From Liolophura sinensis (Eukaryota; Mollusca; Polyplacophora; Chitonida; Chitonidae), in assembly GCF_032854445.1 (NCBI RefSeq), contig NC_088302.1, positions 51,366,046-51,430,045 of the forward strand: DNA of 64,000 nucleotides. The letters run 5' to 3'. Under the pieces are notes generated by a model. The model was not told the DNA's origin, searched no databases, and saw only the letters and a program-made list of their open reading frames with translations. Positions 35,878-46,230 of the stretch are shown piece by piece; positions within the stretch are counted from its first letter, which is position 1; each line of letters opens with the position of its first letter. The translations under genes were made by a program, and so were the position numbers.

Positions 35878-37577
35878 ATGTTTAATATTGATGGGTTATC
35901 TGTTTCAGATAAAACTGTCATTTCCAATAGATTTAATGACTTTTTTTTTATTTCTTCCTGTCTTGATGCTAAGATACCCCCGAGCCCTAAACATTTTTCA
36001 GATTTTCTAGGTGAGCCTGTAGAAGAAAACTTTCAGTTTTCTCCTGTCTTGCCTGGTCTTCTTGAAACCACTATAAATAGTCTAAAGTCATCCGCTCCAG
36101 GCTTAGATGACGTTTGCATGTCTGATCTCAAACTTATTGCAAGAGATATTTCAACTTCCCTTGCACATATAGTTAATTTGTCCCTTATGTCGAGTTGTAT
36201 GCCGTCTTCGTTGAAATCTGCAAAAATTATCTCCATCTTTAAATGTGGTTACACCAATGACATCACAAACTACGGTCCTATCTCGGTATTACCTAGTCTG
36301 AGCAAAATAATGGAAAAAGTAGTTGTAAACATGATGTATGTTTTTTCTGACGGCCAATGACATCATTTCGCCCAACCAATTTGGTTTTAGAACTTGGTAC
36401 TTTACTACCCACGCGGCGTGCACTCTATACAACTACCTCGTAGTTGCCGAAGACGCCAAACAACATTCTGTCGTGTCTTTTGACCTGTCAAAAACTTTTG
36501 ACACTGCCAACCACAAAAAACTCGAATACTACGGGTTTCGAGCTCACAGGGCTCAATGGTTCGAGAGCAATATATCTGGGCGATCCCAATCAGTTCACTT
36601 TGAGGGAAATATGTCAAAAGATGGTAAGGTAAATTGTGGTGTTCCCCAGGGCTGCATTCTCGGTCCTATATTATTTTTATTGTACATTAATGACATCACA
36701 TCATCAGACATTCTGGATATTACATTATTTGCTGATGACACAAGTGTCTGCACTTATGCGCCTACAAGCGCCGAGGCTGTATCCACTATGTAGAGTTGCA
36801 TAAAATTTCCGATTGGCTAACAGCTAACCGCTTGTCCCTTAATAGTATTAAACAAAACGCATGCACATAAATGTATTCAAAAATAAGGCACTTCCGCCAC
36901 CGTTATATTTGCATTGCGTTGAAATATCCAGCTTTCAAGAGCACAAGTTTTTGGGAGTTTATTTTAATTCAAGGCTGTCTTCTACATCTCACATTAACTT
37001 TCTTAGTAAGACATGGCATCATCAAACACATTCGAGCAAATGTCATAAAAAATCACTGCTTATTTTGTACTACTCTCTGATATTCCCTTATCTTTCCTGT
37101 GCCAATGTTTTATGGGGTACCACATACATCAGTCATCTCCATCCCTTAGTAATTCTTCAGAAACGCATCATCATCCTCATCACTTTCTCACAAAGACTAG
37201 ATCATGCTGCTCCAATATTTAAGAACCTCAAAATCCTCCCACTTGCGCAAATACACAGATACTCATCCTTGGTACTCGCACATAAAATACACAGATACTC
37301 ATCCTTGGTACTCGCACATAAATTCACTCACCAACCACCCTCTCTTCCTCACAAATTTCAACAGCTGTTCAAAAGACAATCTGACGTCCACAATTACCCA
37401 ACCAGATCCTATTCTTTCAATCTCCATGTACCTTTTCTAACTTCAAATCTATTAACACATTTCATCAGATCATCAGCCCTAAAGGAGTGGAATAGGCTTC
37501 CTCCAAACCTCAAAGTAATCAATGTCACGTCTTTATTCAAATCCAGGATAAAAGATTTTGTAATTAACAATATTTGA
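35878..37577 (+). pseudogene. LINE reverse transcriptase and C-terminal region
   Basis: Three frames in sequence. 35878-36360: NSLKSSAPGLDDV and ITNYGPISVLPSLSKIMEK (RT blocks 1-2). 36338-36793: NQFGFR, VSFDLSKTFDTANHKK, GVPQGCILGPILFLLYIND and LFADDTSVC (RT core with the catalytic ADD). 36861-37577: KFLGVYF, RLDHAAPIFKNLKILPL and LKEWNRLPPNLKV, the C-terminal tail of CR1/L2-like LINEs. At least two frameshifts. A 36-bp tandem duplication repeats IHRYSSLVLAHK at 37250-37320. Confidence 0.8.
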
Positions 37578-37640
37578 TCCACATTAGTCATACCATCTAC
37601 GAGACAGAAGGTCACACAAAATATCATTCACACTATTGTA

Positions 37641-38579
37641 TAATTAACTTAGGTTTTTGTAATGTTACATTTCTATGTGAGTTTTTTTCCAAGTAAATTT
37701 GTTTTTTGTTAATACAACTGTTCAGTAATTATCGCTCCTCACCAAGCATGTATTATTATTATTTGATAATAATGAGTCAGGGATAGAACAAGTCCCTCGG
37801 ACTTTATTCCCGCGGTTTACTAAATATGTAATTATACACATATTTACGAATGGTGAATAAACATTCAATTAAAAAAATAATCAAGTTCCATTCAATTCAA
37901 CATATGAAGTGGGCGATCCTACGTAAAAGGGAAGTGATTTGATGATACAACGCACATTAAAATAATACCACATGTTTAACGTACCCGGGAAATAAGTATT
38001 TAAGTATGTATCTGTGTATATAGCTTACATTTTCCGTAATGGATGGATAAGTTTTTCATATTCTGGCTTACATATTACTTCACGCCTGCACGACTAGGGG
38101 AGTATGGGCGATGATGTGTAGGCCTGCAGGATGCGAGCGGCGTACATGCGATAACACTACAGTAATACCACTAACTACTTACACACTCTTTATATGCACC
38201 CACAGCTAACCTATGTCTCCGCATTCGTTTTGGGCATTCATATAGCACATGCGTTTTACCCAGGCTGCAGTGTACACAATTTTACAAAGAGTTCGGGGGT
38301 GAGATGCTATTATTACACGTCTCTGTTGTAATGTTATCAGTAGTCCTACTCTCGATCACCTGTTTTAGATAAGTTGAAACCTGTGTACTACACACAGTGG
38401 CCACGGTTGTTTATGTTATGGCGTAAACGGTAAACTGCAGCACCTGGCCAACATGGGTGAGGAAGGGGACGGGGAGAGGGCATGATTCTGCAATATAGCT
38501 ATAGGCTCAGGAAGCCGGATAGTACCACCACCATAGCTCACAATCGTTCCGTCGTAGTATTGCCATCCGATGGCACTCA
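37641..38579. other. Intergenic, no feature seen
   Basis: LINE 3' flank with a small TATTATTATTTGATAATAA hairpin at 37750, then AT-rich DNA; no gene recognised. Confidence 0.45.
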
Positions 38580-38930
38580 CTAAACGGTGACAAGATGGCA
38601 TGTCATGATGACGTTTAGCGATGGCAGGATGGCAGGAGAGCACGAAGCGACGAAGGGATGACAGAATGACGCGAAGCCATGGCAAGATGACAGGAGAGCA
38701 CGAAGCAATGGCAGGATGACAGGAGAGCACGAAGCGATGGCAGGTTGGTAGGATGACGCGAAGCGATGGCAGGATGACAGGAGAGCACGAACGATGACAA
38801 AGTGTGACAGGATGACGTGATGCGATGACAGATTGGCAAAAAAGCACGATCGATGACAGGACGGCAATATGACGGAGGTGATGATGGCAAGAGAGCAAGA
38901 AGAGATGACGCTAAGCGATGGCATTTCTTT
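38580..38930. repeat. Degenerate GA-rich minisatellite
   Basis: Copies of AGCGATGGCAGGATGACAGG followed by AGAGCACGA, with spacings of roughly 25-40 bp. The overlapping minus-strand ORFs (Ser/His/Cys-rich) are translations of this repeat. Confidence 0.8.
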
Positions 38931-39161
38931 TAGAGATTCGTCTATATTCAGCTCTCTGAAAAATCAGTCATCCTCACTACCAATATTGCCTTTAGTCTGT
39001 GTCACGTAACAACACAAGCTCTACACATGGATATGTTTGAAGTTCTTATTCTTGCCGGGAAAAGTAAGTTAGAACACTTTTTTTCTAATTCATAGTGTTA
39101 AGGTCCACAAGCTCGGTTTCGACTGCAAGAACCACTTGCCTCTGGTAACGTCATAATTATT

Positions 39162-39483
39162 CACTCAGTTATACTGTGGATTTTCCCTCTTGTGAATTTG
39201 CCTCTGAGCATTTATGCCTGTGTGATATATATATTGTGGAATATATGCGTCCGTTTGGACTTGCTACCGTAAGTACTTTAGTATTTTTATAGATACTGCT
39301 ATCCTTTCTTGTTAAACTTAAGTACTTTAGTATTTGTATAAGTTTTATTATCTGTTCTTGTTAAGCTAATAAATTGTTGTAAAATAAAATCTGCTGGTTT
39401 TGGTTACTTTCTTTGTGCGGCTAAACTGTCCTGTATTTCGAACAAGCCATCTCTTTATAATACAGACAGTTTGGGTGGTAACA
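39162..39483 (+). repeat. Gypsy 5' LTR, 5'-truncated
   Basis: Matches the last 322 bp of the 3' LTR almost base for base from TCAGTTATACTGTGGATTTT to GGTGGTAACA. About 430 bp, including the TATA box, is missing, and the upstream DNA is unrelated. Confidence 0.85.
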
Positions 39484-39486
39484 AAT

Positions 39487-39504
39487 TGGGGGCTTGTCCG
39501 GGAA
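39487..39504 (+). other. Primer-binding site (tRNA-Pro type)
   Basis: TGGGGGCTTGTCCGGGAA three bases after the LTR end. It resembles the complement of the tRNA-Pro 3' end, with two likely mismatches. Confidence 0.65.
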
Positions 39505-39601
39505 GTGAATTTGAATTGGAATTGAAAGGATTTTGTGTAAGTTGTGTCATTTTTCTAGTCTTTGACTTTGTAGTAAATTTTGCCAGCAGATTTTATTCAT
39601 C

Positions 39602-41383
39602 ATGTCGGATTTTAAGCCCGACGAGTTTATGGAAGCGCCAGATCAGGATATTTTTGATGTGTTAAATAAGAATGATTTGTATGCTTTAAGCAAGTACCTG
39701 AATCTTAATATCAAAAGATCCTTACGTAAGAAAGATACGGAGTTTAGTATTGCTAAGTGTTTGGTAGAATTACAGGAGTTTGATGAAAGTGCATTAGATG
39801 CGTACAGGCCTGAGGGCGATGATTCCACTGTAATAAAACTGAAGGAGTTAGAACTGAAGGAAAGGGAAAATGAAAGATTGTTTAAAGAAAAAGAAAATGA
39901 AAGATTGTTTAGAGAAAAAGAAAAAGAAAGATTGTTTAGGGAAAGTGAAAATGAAAGGTTGTTTAGAGAAAGGGAAAATGAAAGAGTGTTTGAATTGGAG
40001 AAATTGAGACTTCAGAGCGAAATTGAAGCAAGGAAACTAGAAGGAGATAGGTCTGGCTTAAGTTTTTCTGATATGCCTCCAAAATTTGACGTCGCTAGAA
40101 ACATAAGATTGGTGCCACAATCTCGTGAAACTGATGTAGATAAATATTTTCTACAGTTTGAGAAGATTGCTCAGAATTTTGAGTGGCTTAAAAAGTTTTG
40201 GGCTACCCCTTTACAGAGTGTGTTAACTGGCAAAGCTATGGATATATTCACAGAGTTATCAACAGAACAGGCTGCAGATTATGATTTTGTGAAAGATGTT
40301 ACCTTAAAAAGATATGAGCTTGTGCCAGAGGCCTATCGGCAGAAATTTAGAAATTTTGAGAAAAGAGATCAGACTTACATTGAATTTGCTAGGCAGAAGG
40401 AACAATTGTTTGAGCGGTGGTGTTATGCTAAAAGTGTAGGTAATGATTATGAAAAGTTGAAACAGATCATTCTGATTGAAGACTTTAAAAGGTGTATTAA
40501 TGATGATGTCAGAACTTCCATTGGGGATAAAGAGGCTGATACATTAGAAGCAGCAGCCACTATGGCCGATACATACACGGTTACACATAAGGTCTCATTT
40601 CAGAAAAAGGCGTCTACATTTAGAAAGCCTCAACCCTTTTCCAGCGGTTCATTTGACTCAAATTCAGGCCCACCGAAACAGGCTCAAAATTTTGACAAAT
40701 CAGGTGATCAAAGAAGACCTGTTAATTCGAACACTACTCAACGAAGGTCTGACCATACATTTACTGATAGACAGTTTAGCAGGGTTACATGTAATTTTTG
40801 TAGGAAGCCAGGCCATGTCATATCAAATTGTTATGCTTTAAGGCAAGAACAGGAGGGTGGCTCCAAGCCTACTGGTTTGTGTGTTACTGCTAAAAAGTCT
40901 GATATAGTGAACAATGTTGATGCATTTGATTATGTTAAGACTCCACCAGTAGATTGTACACAAAATTCACAGGATAATGTTATGAAGGTTTTTGAGCCAT
41001 TTATTTGTGACGGTAAAGTCTCACTTAAAAGTGACATGTCTTGTGATACAAAGGTCAGGGTATTAAGAGATACTGGAGCTTCTAAGTCTTTATTGTTAAA
41101 AGATGTTTTGCCATTTTCTGATGAGTCATATTCTGGATCAAATGTATTAATTAGAGGTGTAAGCTCTGCTGAATTTGAATCTGTGCCTCTTCACAAAGCT
41201 TACTTGTCATCAGATACTATTTCGGGTCCTGTTACTGTCGGCATTAGGCCTACTTTGCCTTTTAAAGGAATTCATCTACTACTTGGCAATGATCTTGCTG
41301 GTGACAAAGTAATGGTTAATCCTATTGTGACTGATAAACCTTGTTTAAATCAAACTGGGGGCCTCCGTGGCTCAGTCGGTTAA
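39602..41383 (+). CDS. Gypsy gag-protease ORF
   Basis: 593 codons, intact until the SINE. Residues ~78-145 are a charged coiled coil made of ~9-residue repeats such as ENERLFREK. The middle (~190-320) is retrotransposon gag, with FLQFEKIAQ and YIEFARQKEQLFERW. A CCHC zinc knuckle, CNFCRKPGHVISNC, starts near residue 396. An aspartic protease follows, with active site VLRDTGASKSLL near residue 487 and LLLGNDLAGDKV as its C-terminal part. The last dozen residues come from the SINE inserted at 41358. In the living element the frame would continue into integrase. Confidence 0.85.
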   Translation: MSDFKPDEFMEAPDQDIFDVLNKNDLYALSKYLNLNIKRSLRKKDTEFSIAKCLVELQEFDESALDAYRPEGDDSTVIKLKELELKERENERLFKEKENERLFREKEKERLFRESENERLFRERENERVFELEKLRLQSEIEARKLEGDRSGLSFSDMPPKFDVARNIRLVPQSRETDVDKYFLQFEKIAQNFEWLKKFWATPLQSVLTGKAMDIFTELSTEQAADYDFVKDVTLKRYELVPEAYRQKFRNFEKRDQTYIEFARQKEQLFERWCYAKSVGNDYEKLKQIILIEDFKRCINDDVRTSIGDKEADTLEAAATMADTYTVTHKVSFQKKASTFRKPQPFSSGSFDSNSGPPKQAQNFDKSGDQRRPVNSNTTQRRSDHTFTDRQFSRVTCNFCRKPGHVISNCYALRQEQEGGSKPTGLCVTAKKSDIVNNVDAFDYVKTPPVDCTQNSQDNVMKVFEPFICDGKVSLKSDMSCDTKVRVLRDTGASKSLLLKDVLPFSDESYSGSNVLIRGVSSAEFESVPLHKAYLSSDTISGPVTVGIRPTLPFKGIHLLLGNDLAGDKVMVNPIVTDKPCLNQTGGLRGSVG

Positions 41384-41623
41384 AGCGCTAGCGCAGCGTA
41401 ATGACCCAGGAGTCACTCACCAATGCGGTCGCTGTGAGTTCAGTTCATGCTGGCTTCCTCTCCGGCCGTACGTGAGAAGGTCTGTCAGCAACCTGCGGAT
41501 GGTCGTGGGTTTACTCCGGGCTCTGCCCGGTTTCCACCCACCATAATGCTGGCCGCCGTCGTATAAGTGAAATATTCTTGAGTACGGCGTAAAACACCAA
41601 TCAAAAAAAAAAAATAAATAAAT
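41358..41623 (+). mobile_element. SINE-A inserted in the gypsy element, with 11-bp target duplication
   Basis: Full-length copy from GGGCCTCCGTGGCTCAGTCG to a mixed A/AAAT tail. AAATCAAACTG is present at 41347-41357 and again at 41624-41634, a perfect target-site duplication. It therefore moved by LINE-type target-primed insertion after the gypsy element had landed. Confidence 0.95.
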
Positions 41624-41628
41624 AAATC

Positions 41629-42470
41629 AAACTGTTGATCCTGTTGAGAAAGAAATTCCAGATTTGTATCCCTCTTGTGCTGTAACGAGGTCTATGTCAA
41701 ACAAACTTTCTGATAACGGCAAAAACACAGTAACGGACTTACAAGATACATTTCTTACACAAATGTTTACTCAAGGCGACTGCATTGATAATGATGAATC
41801 AGACCATTGTACACCTAGTGACATATCACATGTTTTTAAACATCAGCTTGTAACTGAACAGCATAAAGACCCGGAAATTTCATGTTTGTTTGACAGAGCT
41901 CTCGATGATTGTGTTATTTCATCTGAACCTGTGTGTTATTAAATGGAGACCACCTGATGTATCTGTTGATGATGACTGGGCTGTTAAACATCAGATTGTT
42001 GTACCTAAGGCATACCGAACTGAAATTTTACGTATGGCACATGAAATGCCATTAGCTGGTCACTTGGGTGTTAACAAGACCTACTACAGGATACTGAACC
42101 ACTTCTTTTGGCCAGGATTAAAGGGAGATGTAACCCAGTTTTGTAAATCATGTCATACATGCCAGGTAGTGGGTAAGCCTAATCAGACTATTCCTAAGGC
42201 ACCATTAGAGCCTGTACCAGCTTTTCAAGAGCCATTCAGCAAAATATTGATTGATTGTGTAGGCCCTCTACCTAAGACGAAGTCTGGAAATCAGTATGTG
42301 TTAACTATTATGTGTACAGCAACCAGATTTCCCGAAGCTGTTCCTTTAAGGAATATAAACACCAAGTCTGTTGGAAAAGCTTTAACAAAGTTTTTTACTC
42401 TGTTTGGTTTACCCAAATCCATACAGTCTGATCAAGGTTCAAACTTTATGTCTGGTATTTTCCAGCAAGT
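41629..42470 (+). pseudogene. Gypsy linker and integrase, truncated
   Basis: 41664-41942 carries the post-protease linker (CAVTRSMSNK). A small deletion near 41940 shifts the frame into KWRPPDVSVDDDW. Then GHLGVNKTYYRIL...CKSCHTC gives the H2C2 zinc finger; LIDCVGPLPKTKSGNQYVL holds the first catalytic Asp and IQSDQGSNFMS the second. The sequence breaks off after GIFQQ, before the catalytic Glu, where it is fused out of frame to RNase H. Confidence 0.8.
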
Positions 42471-42937
42471 TTACTTGGTCAGACGAGTGCCAGACTGCTT
42501 TTGATGAGATAAAAGCCATACTTAAAAGTTCGCCTGTGTTGTCAGCACCTAATTTTGAGAAAACTTTTAAGTTAGCAGTTGATGCAAGTGATGTTGCATT
42601 AGGTGCAGTTTTGCTTCAGGAGGACAATCTTGGTGTTGATCATCCAGTTTGTTTCTTTTCTCGTAAACTTAACAAGTTTCAGAGAAATTATTCAACTGTT
42701 GAAAAAGAATGTTTGTCTGTTATTTTAGCTCTGCAACATTTTGAAGTTTATGTAACGGCTTCAAGACAACCTGTGATTGTAAATACTGATCACAATCCAC
42801 TTGTGTTTCTACAGAAAGTTAAGGGAAAGAATCAGAGATTGTTACTTTGGAGTTTGTTGTTGCAGGAATACAATCTTGAAATCAAACATATAAAGGGAAA
42901 AGATAATGTTATTGCAGATGGCTTGTCTCGTGTATAA
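42461..42937 (+). pseudogene. Gypsy RNase H domain
   Basis: FTWSDECQTAFDEIKAIL is the RT/RNase H boundary, followed by LAVDASDVALGAVLLQ (Asp), YSTVEKECLSVILAL (Glu), VNTDHNPLVFL (Asp) and HIKGKDNVIADGLSRV. The domain itself is uninterrupted, ends with TAA and is followed by 3' non-coding sequence and the 3' LTR. RT is absent. Confidence 0.85.
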
Positions 42938-43065
42938 GTTGTGTATAAATGTTTAATTACATGTGGTTTTACAATGTTGTATATATTATTGTTTAACATA
43001 TATTGTTTAACATTTATTGTGAAAAAAAAAGTTAGGAAAACTTTTTTTTTCTTGAAGGGTGGGTG

Positions 43066-43816
43066 TGTTATGTGCACGACTGCCGTCAGTTTCTAAATAT
43101 AGCTTGCCACTGTTTACATATGCTAAGTTCAGGGAGTGCTGTCTGCCTCTACCTTAGAATATTCCAGAATGCGCTCAGTTCGGTTCCTGTTTGTTTACAT
43201 CAAGTGTTCAGGAATTTTCTTATTCTGGACAATTCCACCAGGCTATATAAGACGGGAGAGAACAGGAGGAGAAAGGAGAATTATTGAGAGTTTGGATGCT
43301 TTCGCTGTGTATTACTTTAGTAGGCCTTTTGTGCTGAAATTTGGTGTCTCTATAGCCTCTGGCTTTGTTATATCTTATCTCCACCGAGCACTTGTTCAGT
43401 CTGAACTTGTATGTTTAATTTGTGCTCTTGTATACACATTGCCTATTAGTACACGGACCCTGTCTGTGGAATTTTGTGTATATTTCTTCATACACTCAGT
43501 TATACTGTGGATTTTCCCTCTTGTGAATTTGCCTCTGAGCATTTATGCCTGTGTGATATATATATATTGTGGAATATATGCGTCCGTTTGGACTTGACAC
43601 CGTAAGTACTTTAGTATTTTTATAGATACTGCTATCCTTTCTTGTTAGACTTAAGTACTTTAGTATTTGTATAAGTTTTATTATCTGTTCTTGTTAAGCT
43701 AATAAATTGTTGTAAAATAAAATCTGCTGGTTTTGGTTACTTTCTTTGTGCGGCTAAACTGTCCTGTATTTCGAACAAGCCATCTCTTTATAATACAGAC
43801 AGTTTGGGTGGTAACA
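43066..43816 (+). repeat. Gypsy 3' LTR
   Basis: 751 bp from TGTTATGTGCACGACTGCC to GGTGGTAACA, with TG...CA ends. A short purine run (GAAGGGTGGG) just before it may be the polypurine tract. TATATAA at 43244-43250 is the likely LTR promoter. ORFs inside it (for example 43136-43597) are not genes. Confidence 0.85.
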
Positions 43817-45640
43817 TATGTTAGACCGCATCCTTCGTAATAAGAAATAAAAGCCAAGCTTTTAAAAAGAAAAAATAAAAGACCCAGTTAAGACTAGCCA
43901 CAATGCATAACTGGCTCGGGTTACCTGCTGCGTTCATTGTAATCAACGAACAGTCATAGAAAGGAATATGTAGAAGTAGTAGAACTTATAGAAGTACGTT
44001 TAAGTTTTGATAATTTCTTAATACCCAAATATTAAATTTTCTAAAATGACAAAACATGACTAATCATTTCGCAAAGTGCTAAATATGATATTTTGCACAG
44101 TGCCGAACACAAAATCTACACACAGTGACAAATAAAACCTAATTTGTGTAAATTTATCATACGAGTGTGTTTACAGTATATTACAGTATATTTTAAGCAT
44201 TTTGCAAAGCGTTAAATTTGTAACACTTCATAGAACTGTTAACCTATAACATGTTTTTAATCCTCCACCATTCTCAAAATGTTGGATTTAACATATTTAA
44301 GGTAGAATATAACAACAAATATGTTATTTAGCAAATACTGAGATATTTCAGTTAATCGTATATGTAAACTGGCAATGTAATTTATCAATTTATCATATGA
44401 AACTGCCAGTCAGGAGATACCCGTAAATAGTGTACGCTTTATTCTTGATTATGCTATGCATCGATCTGAAAACTAGTTGTGCCTTAGTTTGTTTTCATGA
44501 ATTTTATTCCTCGTATAGTTTTACTGATCGAGTATAATTCCCAAGAAAAACCATACTGTCAACCTGTCCCATTCAGAAGACATTTAGACCCGACTTCTTG
44601 TATCAGTGGAATACATCCCCCCCCCCCAACTCTCCGCTTTTTGCATCAGTGGAAGAGATCCAAAACTCCTTTAAAAGAATAAAAACAACAATTAAATTCA
44701 CAGATAGGGCGGTGTGTACTTTGTCTTCAAGATATGCGATAATATGGTCGAGTTTGTGCAGTACTTACTGCAGGATTTTTACTCAATCCTGCGCGAACGT
44801 TGGTTGATAGGGTTATTGACCAAGTTATGACACAAGTAACACATTATCTGGTACCGGGCACTGCGCGAGACGTACGTCTAGTACTGTGTCATCTCCAGGA
44901 AAGACAAACTCCACTAAAGCCGGCATACCTGTTAATCACTTATGTGCTCTACCTAACGGGTGCTTTTACAATATTTATTCTTTTCTCATGTGCATTCAAG
45001 GTGCTCGCCTAACCATGGACGAATGACTGGTTTGAACACGTCACTGACTTTTAGCGTGTCCTCCGGCCAGGAGTATGGGAGGGACATTTGGCAGTGTCGG
45101 CGGTAAAGATCAAAACGGTAAGTGTGTTGGTGAATGACCCCATTACATACATTGCGAACTCGCCATTTTATGTCTACTGTGTTAGAGTAGCTAAAAACGC
45201 GCAAAATTACGCAAAACGCTTTGTTGTAATCACATTTAACATAAAATAACTTTATATCAAATTATGCATTTTCAAACGAAATCAAGGCATATGTGTGTTT
45301 ATAATAAGTTAAAAAGTGGATATTTTCATTTGGACCGAAATGCCGTTGTTGTTTATGTGTGGTCAGACTTTAGAAAAGTGCAACGCCACCTGCAATTTGA
45401 AGAACAATAATCGAGATTTTTCTGCGTGTTTGTGATTAAACTAGTTATGTATCAGTTAACGTGGGTATGTTTGCAGATTACAGCAGCCATTAATAATTAT
45501 TTGTTTTCATATGCATTTGAAATGGCCTCTGGACGTATGCCAGACTGAGTAATCTTAATTGACGGTCTTTGTAATGATTGTAGGCTTTGTTAACAGATTG
45601 CAATGGCCAACTCTTTAATAATGGAGTCAGTTTACCTTGA
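43817..45640. other. Intergenic, one possible exon remnant
   Basis: Mostly AT-rich, no gene recognised. On the minus strand at about 45204-45000 an open stretch reads DLYRRHCQMSLPYSWPEDTL, then KVSDVFKPVIRPW. The style resembles the segment before the NACHT domain in invertebrate NLR-like proteins, but no nucleotide-binding motif is present nearby. Confidence 0.3.
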
Positions 45641-45724
45641 GTGCTCAAATCGCGAGAGAATCATAAATAGTTGTATGAGTTGTTTTCTCTCTGCTTCTTT
45701 CTGTCGTGCTTTGACTGGAATTGT

Positions 45725-46230
45725 TCATACATCCAACGCATCGTGTTTTGACTGCAGCTGTCCATACATCCAACGCGTCGTGTCTTGACTGCAGAAGTTC
45801 ATACATCCAACGCGTCGTGTTTTGACTGCAGCTGTCCATACATCCAACGCGTCGTGTCTTGACTGCAGAAATTCATACATCCAACGCGTCGTGTTTTGAC
45901 TGCAGCTGTTCATACATCCAACGCGTCGTGTCTTGACTGCAGAAGTTCATACATCCAACGCGTCGTGTTTTGACTGAAGCCGCTCATACATCCAACGCGT
46001 CGTGTTTTGACTGCAGAATTTCATTCATCTAACGCGTCGTGTTTTGACTGAAGCCGTTCATACATACAACGCGTCGTGTCTTGACTTGAGCTATTCATAT
46101 ATCCAGCGCGTCGTGTTTTGACTGCAGCTGTTCATACATCCAATGTGTCGTGTCTTGACTGCAGAAGTTCATACATCCAACGCGTCGTGTTTTGACTGCA
46201 GCCGTTCATTCATCCAACGCGACGATTTTA
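45725..46230. repeat. 37-bp tandem satellite in 74-bp dimers
   Basis: About 13-14 contiguous 37-bp units: CATACATCCAACGCGTCGTG, then TTTTGACTGCAGCTGTT or TCTTGACTGCAGAAGTT. The two versions alternate at the left end, giving a 74-bp higher-order unit that decays to the right. Most units contain ACGCGT and CTGCAG. Confidence 0.95.

Larger units (their letters stand above)
31910..37640 (+). mobile_element. Non-LTR retrotransposon (CR1/L2-like), split by a copia element
   Basis: A 5' piece (31910-32397) ends inside an endonuclease domain and a 3' piece (35878-37640) carries reverse transcriptase and the C-terminal region. A Ty1/copia element (32398-35760) lies between. About 200 codons expected between endonuclease and RT are missing, so the junction is more than a clean insertion. 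Clade assignment rests on the RT style and the C-terminal WNRLPPNL...FKSRIKDF motif. Confidence 0.75.
39162..43816 (+). mobile_element. Ty3/gypsy LTR retrotransposon, GMR1-like domain order
   Basis: Order: truncated 5' LTR, primer site, gag, protease, integrase, RNase H, 3' LTR. Integrase before RT/RNase H is the order described for the GMR1-like group of Ty3/gypsy elements. The RT and the integrase C-terminus are deleted and a SINE-A interrupts the region after protease, so the copy is dead. The 5' LTR lacks its promoter half. Confidence 0.85.

Noticed and set aside
38416-38924. Cys/His-rich minus-strand ORFs of 90-160 codons
   Set aside because: They read through the degenerate GA-rich minisatellite in three frames at once, which a gene would not.
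43136-43597. 153-codon hydrophobic ORF as a membrane protein or env gene
   Set aside because: It lies wholly inside the gypsy 3' LTR and has no domain; chance ORF.
45725-46230. 37-bp repeats as a CRISPR array
   Set aside because: Repeat length is suggestive, but there are no spacers and the DNA is clearly eukaryotic; it is a plain tandem satellite.
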